DNA from: Lolium rigidum
Taxonomy: Eukaryota; Streptophyta; Magnoliopsida; Poales; Poaceae
Direction: 5' to 3'
Assembly (NCBI RefSeq): GCF_022539505.1
Contig: NC_061514.1
Span: 42,706,869-42,770,868 of the forward strand
DNA: 64,000 nt
In this document: positions 10,397 to 22,499 of the stretch, in pieces
Layout: the number at the start of each line of letters is the position of its first letter
How positions within the stretch are numbered: position 1 is the first letter of the stretch
Position numbers and translations under genes: made by a program
Notes under the pieces: model-generated
Seen by the model: the letters and a program-made list of their open reading frames with translations, nothing else
Database searches by the model: none
Told to the model about the DNA's origin: nothing

Positions 10397-12765
10397 CCCA
10401 TGTGTTTATTTTGCTACTGTTTTGTTGTGTCTTGGAAGTTTTTACTACTGTAGCAACATCTCCTTATCTTTATTTTATTGCAATGTTGTGCCAAGTGAAG
10501 TCTCTAATAGAAGGTTGATACTAGATTTGGATTTCTGCGCAGAAACAGATTTCTATCTGTCACGAATCTGGGCAGATCTCTCTGTAGGAAACTCAGAAAA
10601 ATCTGCAAATTTACGTGCGTGATCCTCAGATATGTACGCAACTTTCATTAGTTTTAAGTTTTCTGATTTGAGCAACGGAAGTACCTCGTAAAAATTTGTG
10701 TTTACTGGCTGTTCTGTTTTGGCAGATTCTGTCTCTCTTTTTTGCATTGTCTCTTGTGGACTTTAAGTGAGGCTTTCTAGACGTGGAGAGCTGTAGCTAA
10801 TGTTTTATTGAGTTCTTGCAATGTTTCACTACAAGGCTAAAGTGGATTAAAGTTTTTTGAGTACTAACCCCTCTAATGAAGTTTATGAGAAGTTTGGTGT
10901 GAAGGAAGTTTTCAAGGGTCAAGAGAGGAGGATGATATATGATCAATAAGAGTGAAAAGTCTAAGCTTGGGGATGCCCCCGTGGTTCATCCCTGCATATT
11001 TCAAGGAGACTCAAGCGTCTATGCTTGGGGATGCCCAAGGCATCCCCTTCTTCATCAACTTATCAGGTTTCTTCTATTGAAACTATATTTTTATTCGGTC
11101 ACATCTTATGTTCTTTACTTGGAGCGTCTGTTTGTTTTTGTTTGTGTTTGAATAAATTCGGATCCTAGAAATCCTTGTGTGGGAGAGAGACGCTCCGCTT
11201 TTTCATATGAACACTGGTGTTCTTAGCTTTATTTTAATGTTCATGGCGGAGTTGAAAACTATTGCACTTATCGTTATTTGGTTGGAAACAGAAAATGCTT
11301 CATATTGTCTTGGATAATTTGATACTTGGCAATTTTTTTGAGCTCTCAAGTAGATCATGCTCTTGCATCATGTAGTTTAAACCTATTAGTGGAGAACTAC
11401 CGTAGAACTTGTTGAAATTGGTTTGCATGATTGGTCTCTCTAAGGTCTAGATATTTTCTCGGTAAAAGTGTTTGAGCAACAAGGAAGACAATGTAGAGTT
11501 TTATAATGCTTGCAATTTGTTCTTATGTAAGTTTTGTTGTACCGGTTCATACTTGTGTTTGCTTCAAACAACCTTGCTAGCCCAAAGCCTTGTACTGAGA
11601 GGAAATGCTTCTCGTGCATCCAAAACCTTGAGCCAAAACCTATGCCATTTGTGTCCACCATATCTACCTACTATGTGGTATTTCATGCCATTCCAAGTAA
11701 ATACTTCATGTGCTACCTTTAAACAATTCAAAAGCTATTATCTCTTATTTGTGTCAATGTTTTATAGCTCATGAGGAAGTATGTGGTGTTTTATCTTTCG
11801 ATCTTGTCATTTACTTCGACAGTACTCTCACCAATGGACTAGTGGCTCATCCGCTTATCCAATAATTTTGCAAAAAGAGTCGGCAATGGGGTTCCCAGCC
11901 CCAATTAATTAACTTTCATTAATAATTCTCTTCACGTGTTTTGCCCCGATCTATCCAGTAAGCAACTTAATTTTGCAAATAGACACTCCTCCATGGTATG
12001 TGAAATGTTGGAAGGCACCCGAGGATTCGGTTAGCCATGGCTTGTGTAAGCAAAAGGTTGGGGGGAGTGTCATCCATAATGAAACTAAAGTACATGTGTA
12101 AACAAAAGAGAAGAGGGATGATCTACCTTGCTGGTAGAGATAACGTCCTTCATGGGAGCCACTCTTGAAAGTATGGTTGATAAGGTAGTTAGAGTACCCG
12201 CTACCATTCGTTGACAACAACAAACACCTCTCAAAACTTTACTTTTATGCTCTCTATATGATTTCAAAACTTAAAAAGCTCTAGCACATGATTTAATCTC
12301 TGCTTCCCTCTGCGAAGGGCCTTTCTTTTACTTTATGTTGAGTCAGTTTACCTACTTCTTCCATCTTAGAAGCAAACACTTATGTCAACTATGCATTGAT
12401 TCTTACATACTTGCTTATTTGCATTCATCATATTACTTTGTGTGGACAATTATCCATGAGATATGCATGTTGAAAGTTGAAAGCAACTGTTGAAACTTAT
12501 ATCTTCCTTTGTGTTGCTTCGATGCCTTTACTTTGAATGTATTGCTTTATGAGTTAACTCTTATGCAAGACTTTTGATGCTTGTCTTGAAAGTACTAATC
12601 ATGAAAAGTTTTGCTATATGTTATCTATTTGTTAGAAAATATAGATCGTTGCCTTGAGTCACTTCATTCATCTCATGTGCTTTGCAATAGTATGATTAAG
12701 ATTATGTTGGTAGCATGTCACTTCAGAAATTATTCTTTTTTATCGTTTACCTACTCGAGGGCGAG
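10397..12765 (+). other. RLX-1 non-coding 3' internal region
   Basis: This is AT-rich DNA without a coding frame I would defend. It includes landmarks shared with the 3' internal regions of RLX-2c, 2d and 3 in the opposite orientation: a GGGGATGCCC block near 10970 and 11030, a segment starting CCAAAACCTTGAGCC near 11618, and a block near 12030 (CCATGGCTTGTGTAAGC) found again in RLX-3 near 43880. Retention of the same non-coding order in families with different ORFs suggests RNA-level roles such as packaging or priming, but this is inference. Confidence 0.6.
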
Positions 12766-12787
12766 CAGGAACTAAGCTTGGGGATGC
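12766..12787 (+). other. RLX-1 polypurine tract
   Basis: GGAACTAAGCTTGGGGATGC directly precedes the 3' LTR. The same AAGCTTGGGGATGC word, sometimes mutated, borders the 3' LTRs of RLX-2c and 2d on the minus strand. It is the expected primer site for plus-strand DNA synthesis. Confidence 0.75.
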
Positions 12788-14320
12788 TGATACGTCTCCA
12801 ACGTATCCATAATTTCTGATGTTCCATGCTTGTTTTATGACAATACCTACATGTTTTGCTCACACTTTATAATGTTTTTATGCCTTTTCCGGAACTAACC
12901 TATTAACGAGACGCCGAAAGGCCAGTTGCTGTTTTCTGTTGTTTTTGGTTCCAGAAAGGCTGTTTGGGCAATATTCTCGGAATTCGACGAAACGAAGACC
13001 CAACATCTTATTTTTCCCGGAACCTTCCAGAAAGTCAAAGTGGGACCAGAGGGGTGCCCTGGGGGCCCCAACATGGTGGCGGCGCGGCCCCAGGCCTGGG
13101 CGCGCCCCCTAGTGTGAGGAGGCCCCGTGGCCCCTCCGACTTCGACTCTTCGCCTATTTAAGCCGTCCTGACCTAAAACATCGATACCGATTGACGAAAC
13201 TCCAGAAAGACTCCAGGGGCGCCACCGCCATCGCGAAACTCCAATTCGGGGGACAGAAGTCTTTGTTCCGGCACCTCGCCGGGACGGGGAAGTGCCCCCG
13301 AAGCCATCTCCATCAACGCCACCGCCTCCATCATGCTCCGTGAGTAGTTCCCCCATGGACTACGGGTTCTAGCTGTAGCTAGTTGGTATTCTCTCCCCCA
13401 TGTACTTCAATACAATGATCTCATGAGCTGCCTTACATGATTGAGATTCATCTGATGTAATCGGTGTTGTGTTTGTTGGGATCCGATGGATTGTTACATT
13501 ATGATTAGTCTATCTATAATTTTTGTGAAGTTATTGTTGCTGCAATCTTGTTGTGTTTAATGCTTGTCACTAGGGCCCGAGTGGCATGATCTTAGATTTA
13601 AGCTCTATACTTATTGCTTAGATTGTATCTACAAGTTGTTTGCACATGTCTATGTCCGGAACCCGAGGCCCCAAAGTGACAGAAATTGGGACAACCGGAG
13701 GGAAGGCGTAGGTATGAGGACCACATGTTTTCACCAAGTGTTAATGCTTTGCTCCGGTGCTCTATTAAAAGGAGTACCTTAATTTCCGATAGATTCCCTA
13801 GAGGCCCGGCTGCCACCGGCTGGTAGGACAAAAGATGTTGTACAAGTTTCTCATTGCGAGCACGTATGACTATATATGGAAAACATGCCTACATGATTAA
13901 TAATCTTGATGTTCCGTCTTAATGCTATTTCAATCCTATCAATTGCCCAACCGTAATTTGTTCACCCAACACTTGTTATTGGAGAGTTACCACTAGTGTA
14001 GATAGTCGGGAACCCCGGTCCATCTCTCATCATCATAAACTCGTTCTATATGACATTGGAAGTAGTATCAACTATTTTCTCGGTGCCATTGCTCTCATAT
14101 TACTCGCTATCGCTGCTGTGTTACTCGTTAGCTATCGCTCTCATATTACTCGCTGCTTTTACATCACCCTCGTTACTAGTGCTTTTCCAGGTGCAGCTGA
14201 ATTGACAACTCAGTTGTTAAGGCTTATAAGTATTCTTTACCTCCCCTTGTGTCGAATAGATAAATTTGGGTTTTACTTCCCTCGAAGACTGTTGCGATCC
14301 CCTATACTTGTGGGTTATCA
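12788..14320 (+). repeat. RLX-1 3' LTR
   Basis: This 1533 bp LTR is uninterrupted and serves as the reference for the split 5' LTR. It has a TATTTAAG box at 13155-13162. It ends CTTGTGGGTTATCA at 14320. Confidence 0.9.
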
Positions 14321-14432
14321 GGAGGCGCGGGAGGGGAGGCGCGGCGAGAAACAACAGGCGCGAACCAACGGTTCTGGAAATAGTCGCCGACAGGTGGGAG
14401 CCCGCCTTGTTTTTTGTTGTGTCCGGCGTGCC
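14321..14432. other. Continuation of the GC-rich flank
   Basis: This is the right-hand half of the segment split by RLX-1 (left half 5306-5576). Its last five bases, GTGCC (14428-14432), would be the left target duplication of RLX-2b. A second GTGCC copy next to an LTR end was not found in the window. Confidence 0.45.
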
Positions 14433-16327
14433 TGATACGTCTCAAACGTATCTATAATTTCTTATGTTCCATGCTACTTTTATTACAATACTTGATTGTT
14501 TTATACATACTTTACATCATTATTATACATTTTCCGGCACTAACCTATTAACAAGATGCCGAACCGCCAGTTGCTGTTTTCTGCTGTTTTTGGTTTCAGA
14601 AATCCTAGTAAGGAAATATTCTCGGAATTGGACGAAATCAACGCCCAGGGTCCTATTTTTCCACGAAGCTTCTAGAATACCGAGGGGAAAGGAAGTGGGG
14701 CCACGGGGCGCCGCCACACTAGGGCGGCGCGGCCTAGGGGGGCCCGCGCGGCCCTAGCGTGTGGGCCCCCCGTGACCCCTCCGACTCCGCCCCTCCGCCT
14801 ACTTAAAGCCTTCGTCGCGAAACCCTCTGTACCGAGAGCCACGATACGGAAAACCTTCCAGAGACGCCGCCACCACCAATCCCATCTCGGGGGATTCAGG
14901 AGATCGCCTCCGGCACCCTACCGGAGAGGGGAATCATCACCGGAGGGGCTCTACATCATCATGCCCGCCTCCGGATTGATGCATGAGTAGTTCATCCTTG
15001 GACTATGGGTCCATAGTAGTAGCTAGATGGTTGTCTTCTCCGCTTGTGCTATCATTGTTTAGATCTTGTGAGCTGCCTAACATGATCAAGATCATCTATT
15101 TGTAATGCTACATGTTGTGTTTGGTGGGATCCGATGAATCTAGAATACTATGTCAAGTTGATTATCAATCTATCATATATGTGTTGTTTATGTTCTTGCA
15201 TGCTCTCCGTTGCTAGTAGAGGCTCTGGCCAAGTTGATACTTGTAACTCCAAGAGGGAGTATTTATGCTCGATAGTGGGTTCATGCCTCCATTTAATCTG
15301 GGACAATGACGAGTAAAGTTCTAAGGTTGTGGATGTGCTGTTGCCACTAGGGATAAAACATCGATGCTTTGTCTAAGGATATTTGTGTTGATTACATTAC
15401 GCACCATACTTAATGCAATTATCTCGTTGTTTACAACTTAATACCGGAGGGGGTGCGGATGCTAACCCGAAGGTGGATTATTTAGGCATAGATGCATGCC
15501 GGATAGCGGTCTATGTACTTTGTCGTAATGCCCTGATTAAATCTCATAGTAATCATCATTGATATGTATTGAATCTTTATTTGTCAATTGCCCACCTGTA
15601 ATTTGTTCACCCAGCATGCTAGTTATCTTATTGGAGAGACACCACTAGTGAACTGTGGACCCCGGTCCATTCTTTACATCTGAATACAATCTACTGCAAT
15701 CATTGTTCTTTACTGTTCTTTGCAAACAAACACCATCTTCCACTCGATACGCTTAATCCTTTGTTTTCAGCAAGCCGGTGAGATTGACAACATCACTGTT
15801 ACGTTGGGGCAAAGTATCTTGATTGTGTTGTGCAGGTTCCACGTTGACGCCGGTTTCACTGGTGTTGCGCCGCACTACATTCCTCCACCAACAACCTTCA
15901 CGTGCTTCTTGGCTCCTACTGGTTCGATAACCTTGGTTTCTTTTTGAGGGAAAACTTGCTGCTGTGCGCATCACACCTTCCTCTTGGGGTTCCCAACGGA
16001 CGTGTACATCGACGCGCATCAAGCTCTTTTTCTGGCGCCGTTGCCGGGGAGATCAAGACACGCTGCAAGGGGAGTCTCCACATCAAATCTCTTTACTTTG
16101 TTTTTGTCTTGTTTTACTTTATTTTATTTACTGTCTTGTTTGCTTCATATCTAAAAACACAAAAAAATTAGTTACTTTACTTTCTGTCTTATTTACTTGC
16201 TCTATATCAAAAATACAAAAAAATTAGTTACTTGTCTTTACTTTATTTTATTTGCTTAGTTTACTTTTACTACTGCTATAATGGGTACTCCTGAAAATAC
16301 TAAGTTGTGTGATTTCACTAGCACAAA
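14433..16327 (+). mobile_element. RLX-2b, 5' LTR and leader, cut by the Helitron-like element
   Basis: The LTR is 14433-16021 (1589 bp, TGATACGTCTCAAACG to ACGCGCATCA), with a TACTTAAAG box at 14800-14808. The primer-binding site TGGCGCCGTTGCCGGGGA follows at about 16033-16050. Then comes a T-rich leader with two CAAAAAAATTAGTTAC repeats (about 16150-16235). The element breaks at 16327, where the Helitron-like 5' terminus begins. Neither the remaining internal region nor a 3' LTR was found further right. Confidence 0.82.
16281..16327 (+). pseudogene. Start of the RLX-2b coding module, truncated
   Basis: An ATG at 16281 opens MGTPENTKLCDFTS and runs about 16 codons before the frame is lost in the Helitron-like terminus. 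It lies where the ORFs of 2c and 2d begin after their leaders, but its sequence matches neither, so it would be a further coding module. Only the position and open frame support it. Confidence 0.4.
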
Positions 16328-18301
16328 TCTACACTACTTAAAATCTACACTACTTAAAAAGGAGGGAGAGGTTCCTTATTCTGCCACTACGTATTGCCCT
16401 TTCGTCGTCACCCGTCGCGCGTCGCTTGCGCACAAATGGGCCAAGCCCAACAAATCTCGCGCTACCTCTATGTCGTCCGCCCTCTCTCCCGTGCTCGAGC
16501 GAGCCGCCGCACATCGCCCTCAGACGAATCCCTTCACCCATATCGCCGCCCTTCCAGTAGCCTCCGCCTGGCACGCGAACCCGCATGCCACTGCCATGAC
16601 ATCCTTGCACCCGCTGTACGTCATGCGACCCAAGATGAGGTGCTCGTCGACGTGCTGCTCCTCGACGAGATTCTCCCGCCACCGTTGTCGCCCTTGTTGC
16701 CATGGCACATGTTTGGTGTCCTAGCCCCTCCTTTTGTGCTGGATCTGGAGACGGCACCAATTTTGTTGGGGGCCTCGGGAGCCGAGGTGTGGAGTCACCG
16801 CTGCTGTAGAGGCCAGTCACACGCCGCGCCCGAGCGCTCGTGCCGACACAGCATTATTGTCATTCGACCACCTGCTAGAGGATCACCATTCCTTCATTGC
16901 TCAAGCATGTGCGTGTGATGCTCAGATTGGTGCGCCCACTTCAGATTGTATGAATGCATCTTAGATTCATTATTCTGCCTGATAAAAACCATTTATCTAC
17001 ACTACTTAAAAAGGAGGAAGAGGTTCCTTATTCTGCCACTACGTATTGCCCTTTCGTCGTCACCCGTCGCGCGTCGCTTGCGCACAAATGGGCCAAGCCC
17101 AACAAATCTCGCGCTACCTCTATGTCGTCCGCCCTCTCTCCCGTGCTCGAGCGAGCCGCCGCACATCGCCCTCAGACGATTCCCCTTCACCCATATCGCC
17201 GCCCTTCCAGTAGCCTCCGCCTGGCACGCGAACCCGCATGCCACTGCCATGACATCCTTGCACCCGCTGTACGTCATGCGACCCAAGATGAGGTGCTCGT
17301 CGACGTGCTGCTCCTCGACAAGATTCTCCCGCCACCATTGTCGCCCTTGTTGCCATGGCACATGTTTGGTGTCCTAGCCCCTCCTTTTGTGCTGGATCTG
17401 GAGACGGCACCAATTTTGTTGGGGGCCTCGGGAGCCGAGGTGTGGAGTCACCGCTGCTGTAGAGGCCAGTCACACGCCGCGCCCGAGCGCTCGTGCCGAC
17501 ACAGCATTATTGTCATCCGACCACCTGCTAGAGGATCACCATTCCTTCATTGCTCAAGCATGTGCGTGTGATGCTCAGATTGGTGCGCCCACTTCAGATT
17601 GTATGAATGCATCTTAGATTCATTATTCTGCCTAATAAAAACCATTTATCTACACTACTTAAAAAGGAGGAAGAGGTTCCTTATTCTGCCACTACGTATT
17701 GCCCTTTCGTCGTCACCCGTCGCGCGTCGCTTGCGCACAAATGGGCCAAGCCCAACAAATCTCGCGCTACCTCTATGTCGTCCGCCCTCTCTCCCGTGCT
17801 CGAGCGAGCCGCCGCACATCGCCCTCAGACGATTCCCCTTCACCCATTTCGCCGCCCTTCCAGTAGCCTCCGCCTGGCACGCGAACCCGCATGCCACTGC
17901 CATGACATCCTTGCACCCGCTGTACGTCATGCGACCCAAGATGAGGTGCTCGTCGACGTGCTGCTCCTCGACGAGATTCTCCCGCCACCGTTGTCGCCCT
18001 TGTTGCCATGGCACATGTTTGGTGTCCTAGCCCCTCCTTTTGTGCTGGATCCGGAGACGGCACCAATTTTGTTGGGGGCCTCGGGAGCCGAGGTGTGGAG
18101 TCACCGCTGCTGTAGAGGCCAGTCACACGCCGCGCCCGAGCGCTCGTGCCGACACAGCATTATTGTCATTCGACCACCTGCTAGAGGATCACCATTCCTT
18201 CATTGCTCAAGCATGTGCGTGTGATGCTCAGATTGGTGCGCCCACTTCAGATTGTATGAATGCATCTTAGATTCATTATTCTGCCTGATAAAAACCATTT
18301 A
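16328..18301 (+). repeat. Three tandem copies (652-653 bp) of a Helitron-like 5' terminus
   Basis: TCTACACTACTTAAAA occurs at 16328, 16344, 16996 and 17649. The last three each head a unit of 652-653 bp ending ...AAAAACCATTTA. The units are almost identical, differing at a handful of bases (for example GACGAATCC versus GACGATTCC, and ATATCGCC versus ATTTCGCC). Every copy is preceded by A, which fits Helitron insertion between A and T. The word matches the TCTMTACTA-like 5' ends of grass Helitrons. A frame of up to 205 codons is open in units 2 and 3, but the opposite strand is also open and no domain is recognised. Confidence 0.7.
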
Positions 18302-20248
18302 GATTTAGGTCAAGGAGATTTTTAATGTGGAGTAGAACATGCATCTCGTCAACAACAGTTTAAACCTACGGCAGTTCTTGGACAGTTCAATATGTGCGAA
18401 AGTAAGATCAGGTATGTGTGCGAAAACTCTTTCAGAGATCAGATCTAGCACTTCTTATTTCCTAATGTTTACATTGGTTCAAAAAGTTATTGTTTTTGGT
18501 TATTTCTCTGAGCATACCCCTGCCATCAAAAATAAAGTCTGAGACATGCTGCTCATTTTGCATATCATTGGACAACCTTTCATTCATATAGTAAGGGGCA
18601 TACTGTACCTTGAAACTCATTCAAGTCAATTTCTTATATCAACAGATCAAATACGTTATTGTATACGAGCTCTGTACCTGCTACTCATTAATGTTGTCAT
18701 ATAACATAGTTGTTCGTGTTCCATTGATAAGTCTTTTTATGGAGCGTCCAGTAATCTAGAATGTCTCTTTTTTTTATGTATATTGGAATGTACCGCTTTT
18801 GAGTTGCCAGATAGGAAGTTATATTAGGTTACAACATGGATTTGGTCTTCTTATGTATACCAATGTACACACTAAGGAAGTTAGTTTCAGTTAGCTTTTT
18901 TTATACAGTGGAAATGAAATCTTTGTGTGCACTATTTCCTGAGTATCTAATTTATTTGAATTGATTCCTTTTGTTGAAACAAAACATAACATACGTCTTC
19001 CTTTCTACATATTAATAATGTACCAGGCTGCTACATGGCATGTCATAAACTTTGCCCCAGTACAGCTGAGTCCTCCAATTCATATGTTTTATTAACATCA
19101 AGCTTATGCATGCACAAAGGGCTTTCCAAGGATCCACTGTTAGTCCACCTATCACAAATAAGGCTATGTTGGATATTGAGAAGTTAGCTGATATCAAAGC
19201 AGTAGCTAAAGGGATTTATCCACACGTGGAATTCACCAAGGTTTGTTTCACGCTTCATCTCGAACTTGGAGAGGAGATTCATTAGCGAGGATAGTGAATT
19301 TAGACCCCCTAAAATACTTGACTCGAGTTCGACCCACCAAACATACTATTCACCAGCTAACTAAATGCTATTTTTCTGAGCCTTATGCGTGCAGATAATC
19401 ATTTTTTTTATTTTGGTGAATCACCAAGTGAAATACTTGAGATGTGATTGGGCTGTTTGATTTGGGATGCATGTTTGGTGTCGATAGGTCTAGCCTGGCA
19501 GCCAATGCCACCACGCGAAGGCCTGGATTTCACACAATCAGCGCGTATTGTGTCTTTTCTTATCATTTGCTTGTATACTATAAACCATTTACTTGTATAC
19601 TATAAACCATTTACTGTTATCACCCTTCTATTTGGACACAGAAAAGAGGTTTGCCTAATACAATCTTATATTTACTAATTGGAGGCACCATACGAGACAC
19701 CACGTTAATCCACATCATCAAAATAATTAAGACAATTAGATCTAAAATTTACGGTTAAGATTAGTCGAGAGAGTCGTAATTTATAATGTAACGTAAAAGT
19801 GACTTTGACACGTTGAATTTGTTTTCTGTCGGTTATTGTGCGGCACAGATGAGATGAGCCGGCCCTAAGAGTCTGAGCAGTTTACTCTAAGAGGTAGTCC
19901 CACAGTTTTTTTTTTGTTACGTGTTGTGTCAATCTAATTGTTCAAGTCCATTTAAATTTCCCACGGGAATCCAAGTTGTTTACTACTCCTAACGATAGTC
20001 CTAGGAGAAACTTGACCAGATACGTACCTGTGCTGGTACGAAAAAAAAACTTTCCAAATATTATAGGTGCAAGTTTATATAGACTGTTTTGATACTGCAT
20101 CGCAGGCCAGAAGAAAATTACGATTTTTTTAGAGAATAAAAATACGATTTCTAATTAACTAGGTGTTCCTTGCAGAAACTTTACAGACTCTGTGTACTCA
20201 TATAAAAAGTAAACTGTGCACAAAAATTGTAACACAAATTCAACGCCC

Positions 20249-20494
20249 TGTATGATGGGATGTCAATTGTTGTGCCACGAATTAACTATGTGGAGGGTGA
20301 TTGAGTTGGCTTAACAAGCTATTACTATGTGGCTGGCCGTTGTTTTCACATACTTCCTACCTCCGCGAATAAATATATGTATTTTTTCGGAAGTCAAGCC
20401 CTCTCAAATTTGATCAAAATTTTACAAAAAAAATAGCGACATATGCGACATTAAATTACTATATCATTGAACTATATGTTAAGGTGAATATAGC
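20249..20494 (+). repeat. Left arm of a perfect 246 bp inverted duplication
   Basis: Every base pairs, without gap, with the reverse complement of 21468-21713 (coordinate sums are constant at 41962). The arm contains 104 bp of flank (20249-20352) and the first 142 bp of a Stowaway-like MITE, so its inner breakpoint lies inside the MITE. It is therefore a segmental inverted duplication and not a terminal inverted repeat. Confidence 0.93.
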
Positions 20495-20607
20495 GATATT
20501 AATTTAATATGACGAAATGCTGCTTCTTTTTCTAGGGAGTTGGTCAAAACTAATAAAGTTTAATTTAAGACATGTCCAAATGTAAATTTATTTGAGAACA
20601 GATGGAG
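20353..20607. mobile_element. Stowaway-like MITE (Tc1/Mariner, DTT)
   Basis: The left end CTACCTCCGCGAATAAAT and the right end, read in reverse as CTCCATCTGTTCTCAAATAA, follow the CTCCCTCCGTTC-type termini of grass Stowaway elements. TA dinucleotides flank the element at 20351-20352 and 20608-20609. The size, about 255 bp, and the AT-rich interior fit. The ends are diverged, so it is an old copy. Confidence 0.6.
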
Positions 20608-21467
20608 TACATCAGTTTTATGCAGATGCGAAATAATAATTATATCATCCGGTGTTAGGAATACATGCTAAACCATCCAATTTTTTGATTGTGTGGTAAC
20701 TTTTTAATTAATTAACTACTTCTACTTGATGCATTAGTTGATGGGTGAATTAAATATTATTTCTTCAAAAGATGGAGAGTCTGATTCTTTGCTTATGAGG
20801 TAATAAAATATATATACAGGTTTGTGTTGCATAGAATGTGATAAAATTTAGGCTGCATGCGAGATCAATGATGTAGAGGTGATGTCTAATGAAAAGCTTT
20901 GACTTTCTTAAAAAAATACGTATGATTGTAAAATTCAGAAAATAAATTATAAACTTTTGATTAGTGATTATAGTTTTTGTAGATAAATTGCTGATTGTTG
21001 AAAGTAAAATCACACAATTTTGATAAGTAATTTTTTAAAATAAATATATTAATTCTCTACAAGAAACACATAGAAAAATGGAGTTTTATAACTACGTACT
21101 ACTACATAAACAGATAAAAGAATAAATCATGTTTGTCTCTATCAAATAATATGCCTATGAAGAAATTATTAAGTAGATAACTCCTTGCCAAAGTTGTAAA
21201 ACAATAATTTTACATAGTTCCTAAAACCGATGCCTCTTGCCACTATATTTAAATCGATAACATTGTGAAAATAATTGAAGGTGGGAAAATAAAAATCATA
21301 ATTCATACAATCATATGAAAAATACATAGAAAGAATATAGCTCCAATGGCTCCATGTAAAAACCTAGGAAAGAAATCCACAAAATTATTAATTTTGTCTG
21401 TTATTTGTAGTTCGTACAATTTTTGGCATGTAAGAAGTAATAAAAAGCTAGCCCGTGCAGGTGGACG

Positions 21468-21713
21468 GCTATATTCACCTTAACATATAGTTCAATGATA
21501 TAGTAATTTAATGTCGCATATGTCGCTATTTTTTTTGTAAAATTTTGATCAAATTTGAGAGGGCTTGACTTCCGAAAAAATACATATATTTATTCGCGGA
21601 GGTAGGAAGTATGTGAAAACAACGGCCAGCCACATAGTAATAGCTTGTTAAGCCAACTCAATCACCCTCCACATAGTTAATTCGTGGCACAACAATTGAC
21701 ATCCCATCATACA
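21468..21713 (-). repeat. Right arm of the 246 bp inverted duplication
   Basis: This is an exact inverted copy of 20249-20494, separated from it by 973 bp of AT-rich spacer (20495-21467). The spacer holds the rest of the MITE and otherwise nothing I recognise. No target duplication borders the pair. Read-through transcription would give a 246 bp perfect RNA stem. Confidence 0.93.
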
Positions 21714-22499
21714 ATGTTAATGCATGTTTAGGATGGTGCATCAGCTCAATTGTACCTTGCAAAGGATTTATTTTGATAAAGCGGGCTGGCCATGTGCTCC
21801 ATACGCATGCGATATTTGCTGGAATGAATAGATCATGATTTACTTATTATTTGCTCTCATCCACATAGCCATGCATGCCTCTTGTGGTTCTTATTCAAAT
21901 CATTCAAGGAAAATTCAGTATATACAAGCTCTGAATTTTGTCTCTCGGTGCTTATTTGACAATTTTACTGAAACAACTTCCTAAAGTAGTGTTACATCAG
22001 ATGGACAGAGGTAATCAGTTTTCACACCTTTTTTAGGTACTTCTATATTGAATATGATGGAGATTGTTTTGTATAGCAGCAGCCACCGACATGAATGATG
22101 GCAGCGATATTATCCACTCCATGGCTTCTGCTTTCTCGACTAACAAGCAGGTCAAACCTCAGAATCTGATACCTTTGAATTTTAGTTTGCATTATTATCA
22201 GCAAGTTTCACCGCTTAGAAACCGCTATGTTTATTCCTCAATCGATATTATGTTGTTTGTCTTGCTGAAACCTACCTTTACTAGGTGCGCTGAACATAAT
22301 AGGTATCTGATGCTTATCTACAACACTTTCAGTGCATATTACTGATTTACAGATCACAATGGAACAAGTCAATTTAAGAAAGCTAGACACCTTACTGATT
22401 TACTTGTTCAGCGTGATATTTTTATGGCTTGTTAACTATTTCACTGTGAAACTTCCATATTGCAGGATGCCCAAAAACTTTTAAAATCCCTAGAAGAAT

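Larger units (their letters stand above)
5577..14320 (+). mobile_element. RLX-1, complete non-autonomous LTR retrotransposon
   Basis: Two LTRs of about 1.53 kb (TGATACGTC...GGGTTATCA) bound an internal region of 4.1 kb with a primer-binding site and a polypurine tract. Flanks are GGGGG (5572-5576) and GGAGG (14321-14325), a 5 bp target duplication with one mismatch. The internal region has no protease, reverse transcriptase, RNase H or integrase. It carries one damaged ORF (9052-10396) and long AT-rich non-coding DNA, so movement would depend on proteins supplied by another element. The 5' LTR was later hit by solo LTR RLX-2a. Ty3/gypsy affinity is inferred from the related gag-bearing copy at 45580-52314. 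Confidence 0.88.
18341..22498 (+). pseudogene. Captured gene fragment with at least three exon-like blocks
   Basis: Block 1 ends at 18411 before a GTATGTG donor and reads ...QQQFKPTAVLGQFNMCESK. Block 2, about 19087-19242, is open for about 50 codons (...NKAMLDIEKLADIKAVAKGI...) and ends AAG before GTTTG. Block 3, 22079-22150, follows a TATAGCAG acceptor, reads ...DMNDGSDIIHSMASAFS..., and ends CAG before a GT. Block 4 starts at 22466 after TTGCAG, continues in phase for 11 codons (DAQKLLKSLEE) and reaches TAA at 22499. Splice signals and phase between blocks 3 and 4 agree, which suggests the 3' end of a real gene. I do not recognise the protein. No promoter or 5' exons are visible, and the intron between blocks 2 and 3 holds the MITE and inverted duplication. 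Confidence 0.42.

Noticed and set aside
16954..18224. 205-codon frames in the Helitron-like units as genes
   Set aside because: They are open because the unit is GC-rich and repeated. Minus-strand frames of 117-119 codons are open over the same DNA, and no domain or codon signal separates them.
21441..21470. GCTAGCCCGTGCAGG as the Helitron 3' end
   Set aside because: CTAG is present and GC-rich DNA is next to it, but on the wrong side for the plus-strand element, and no hairpin lies upstream.
20249..21713. A foldback transposon with 246 bp terminal inverted repeats
   Set aside because: The inner breakpoint cuts through a MITE and no target duplication flanks the pair, so inverted duplication is the better explanation.
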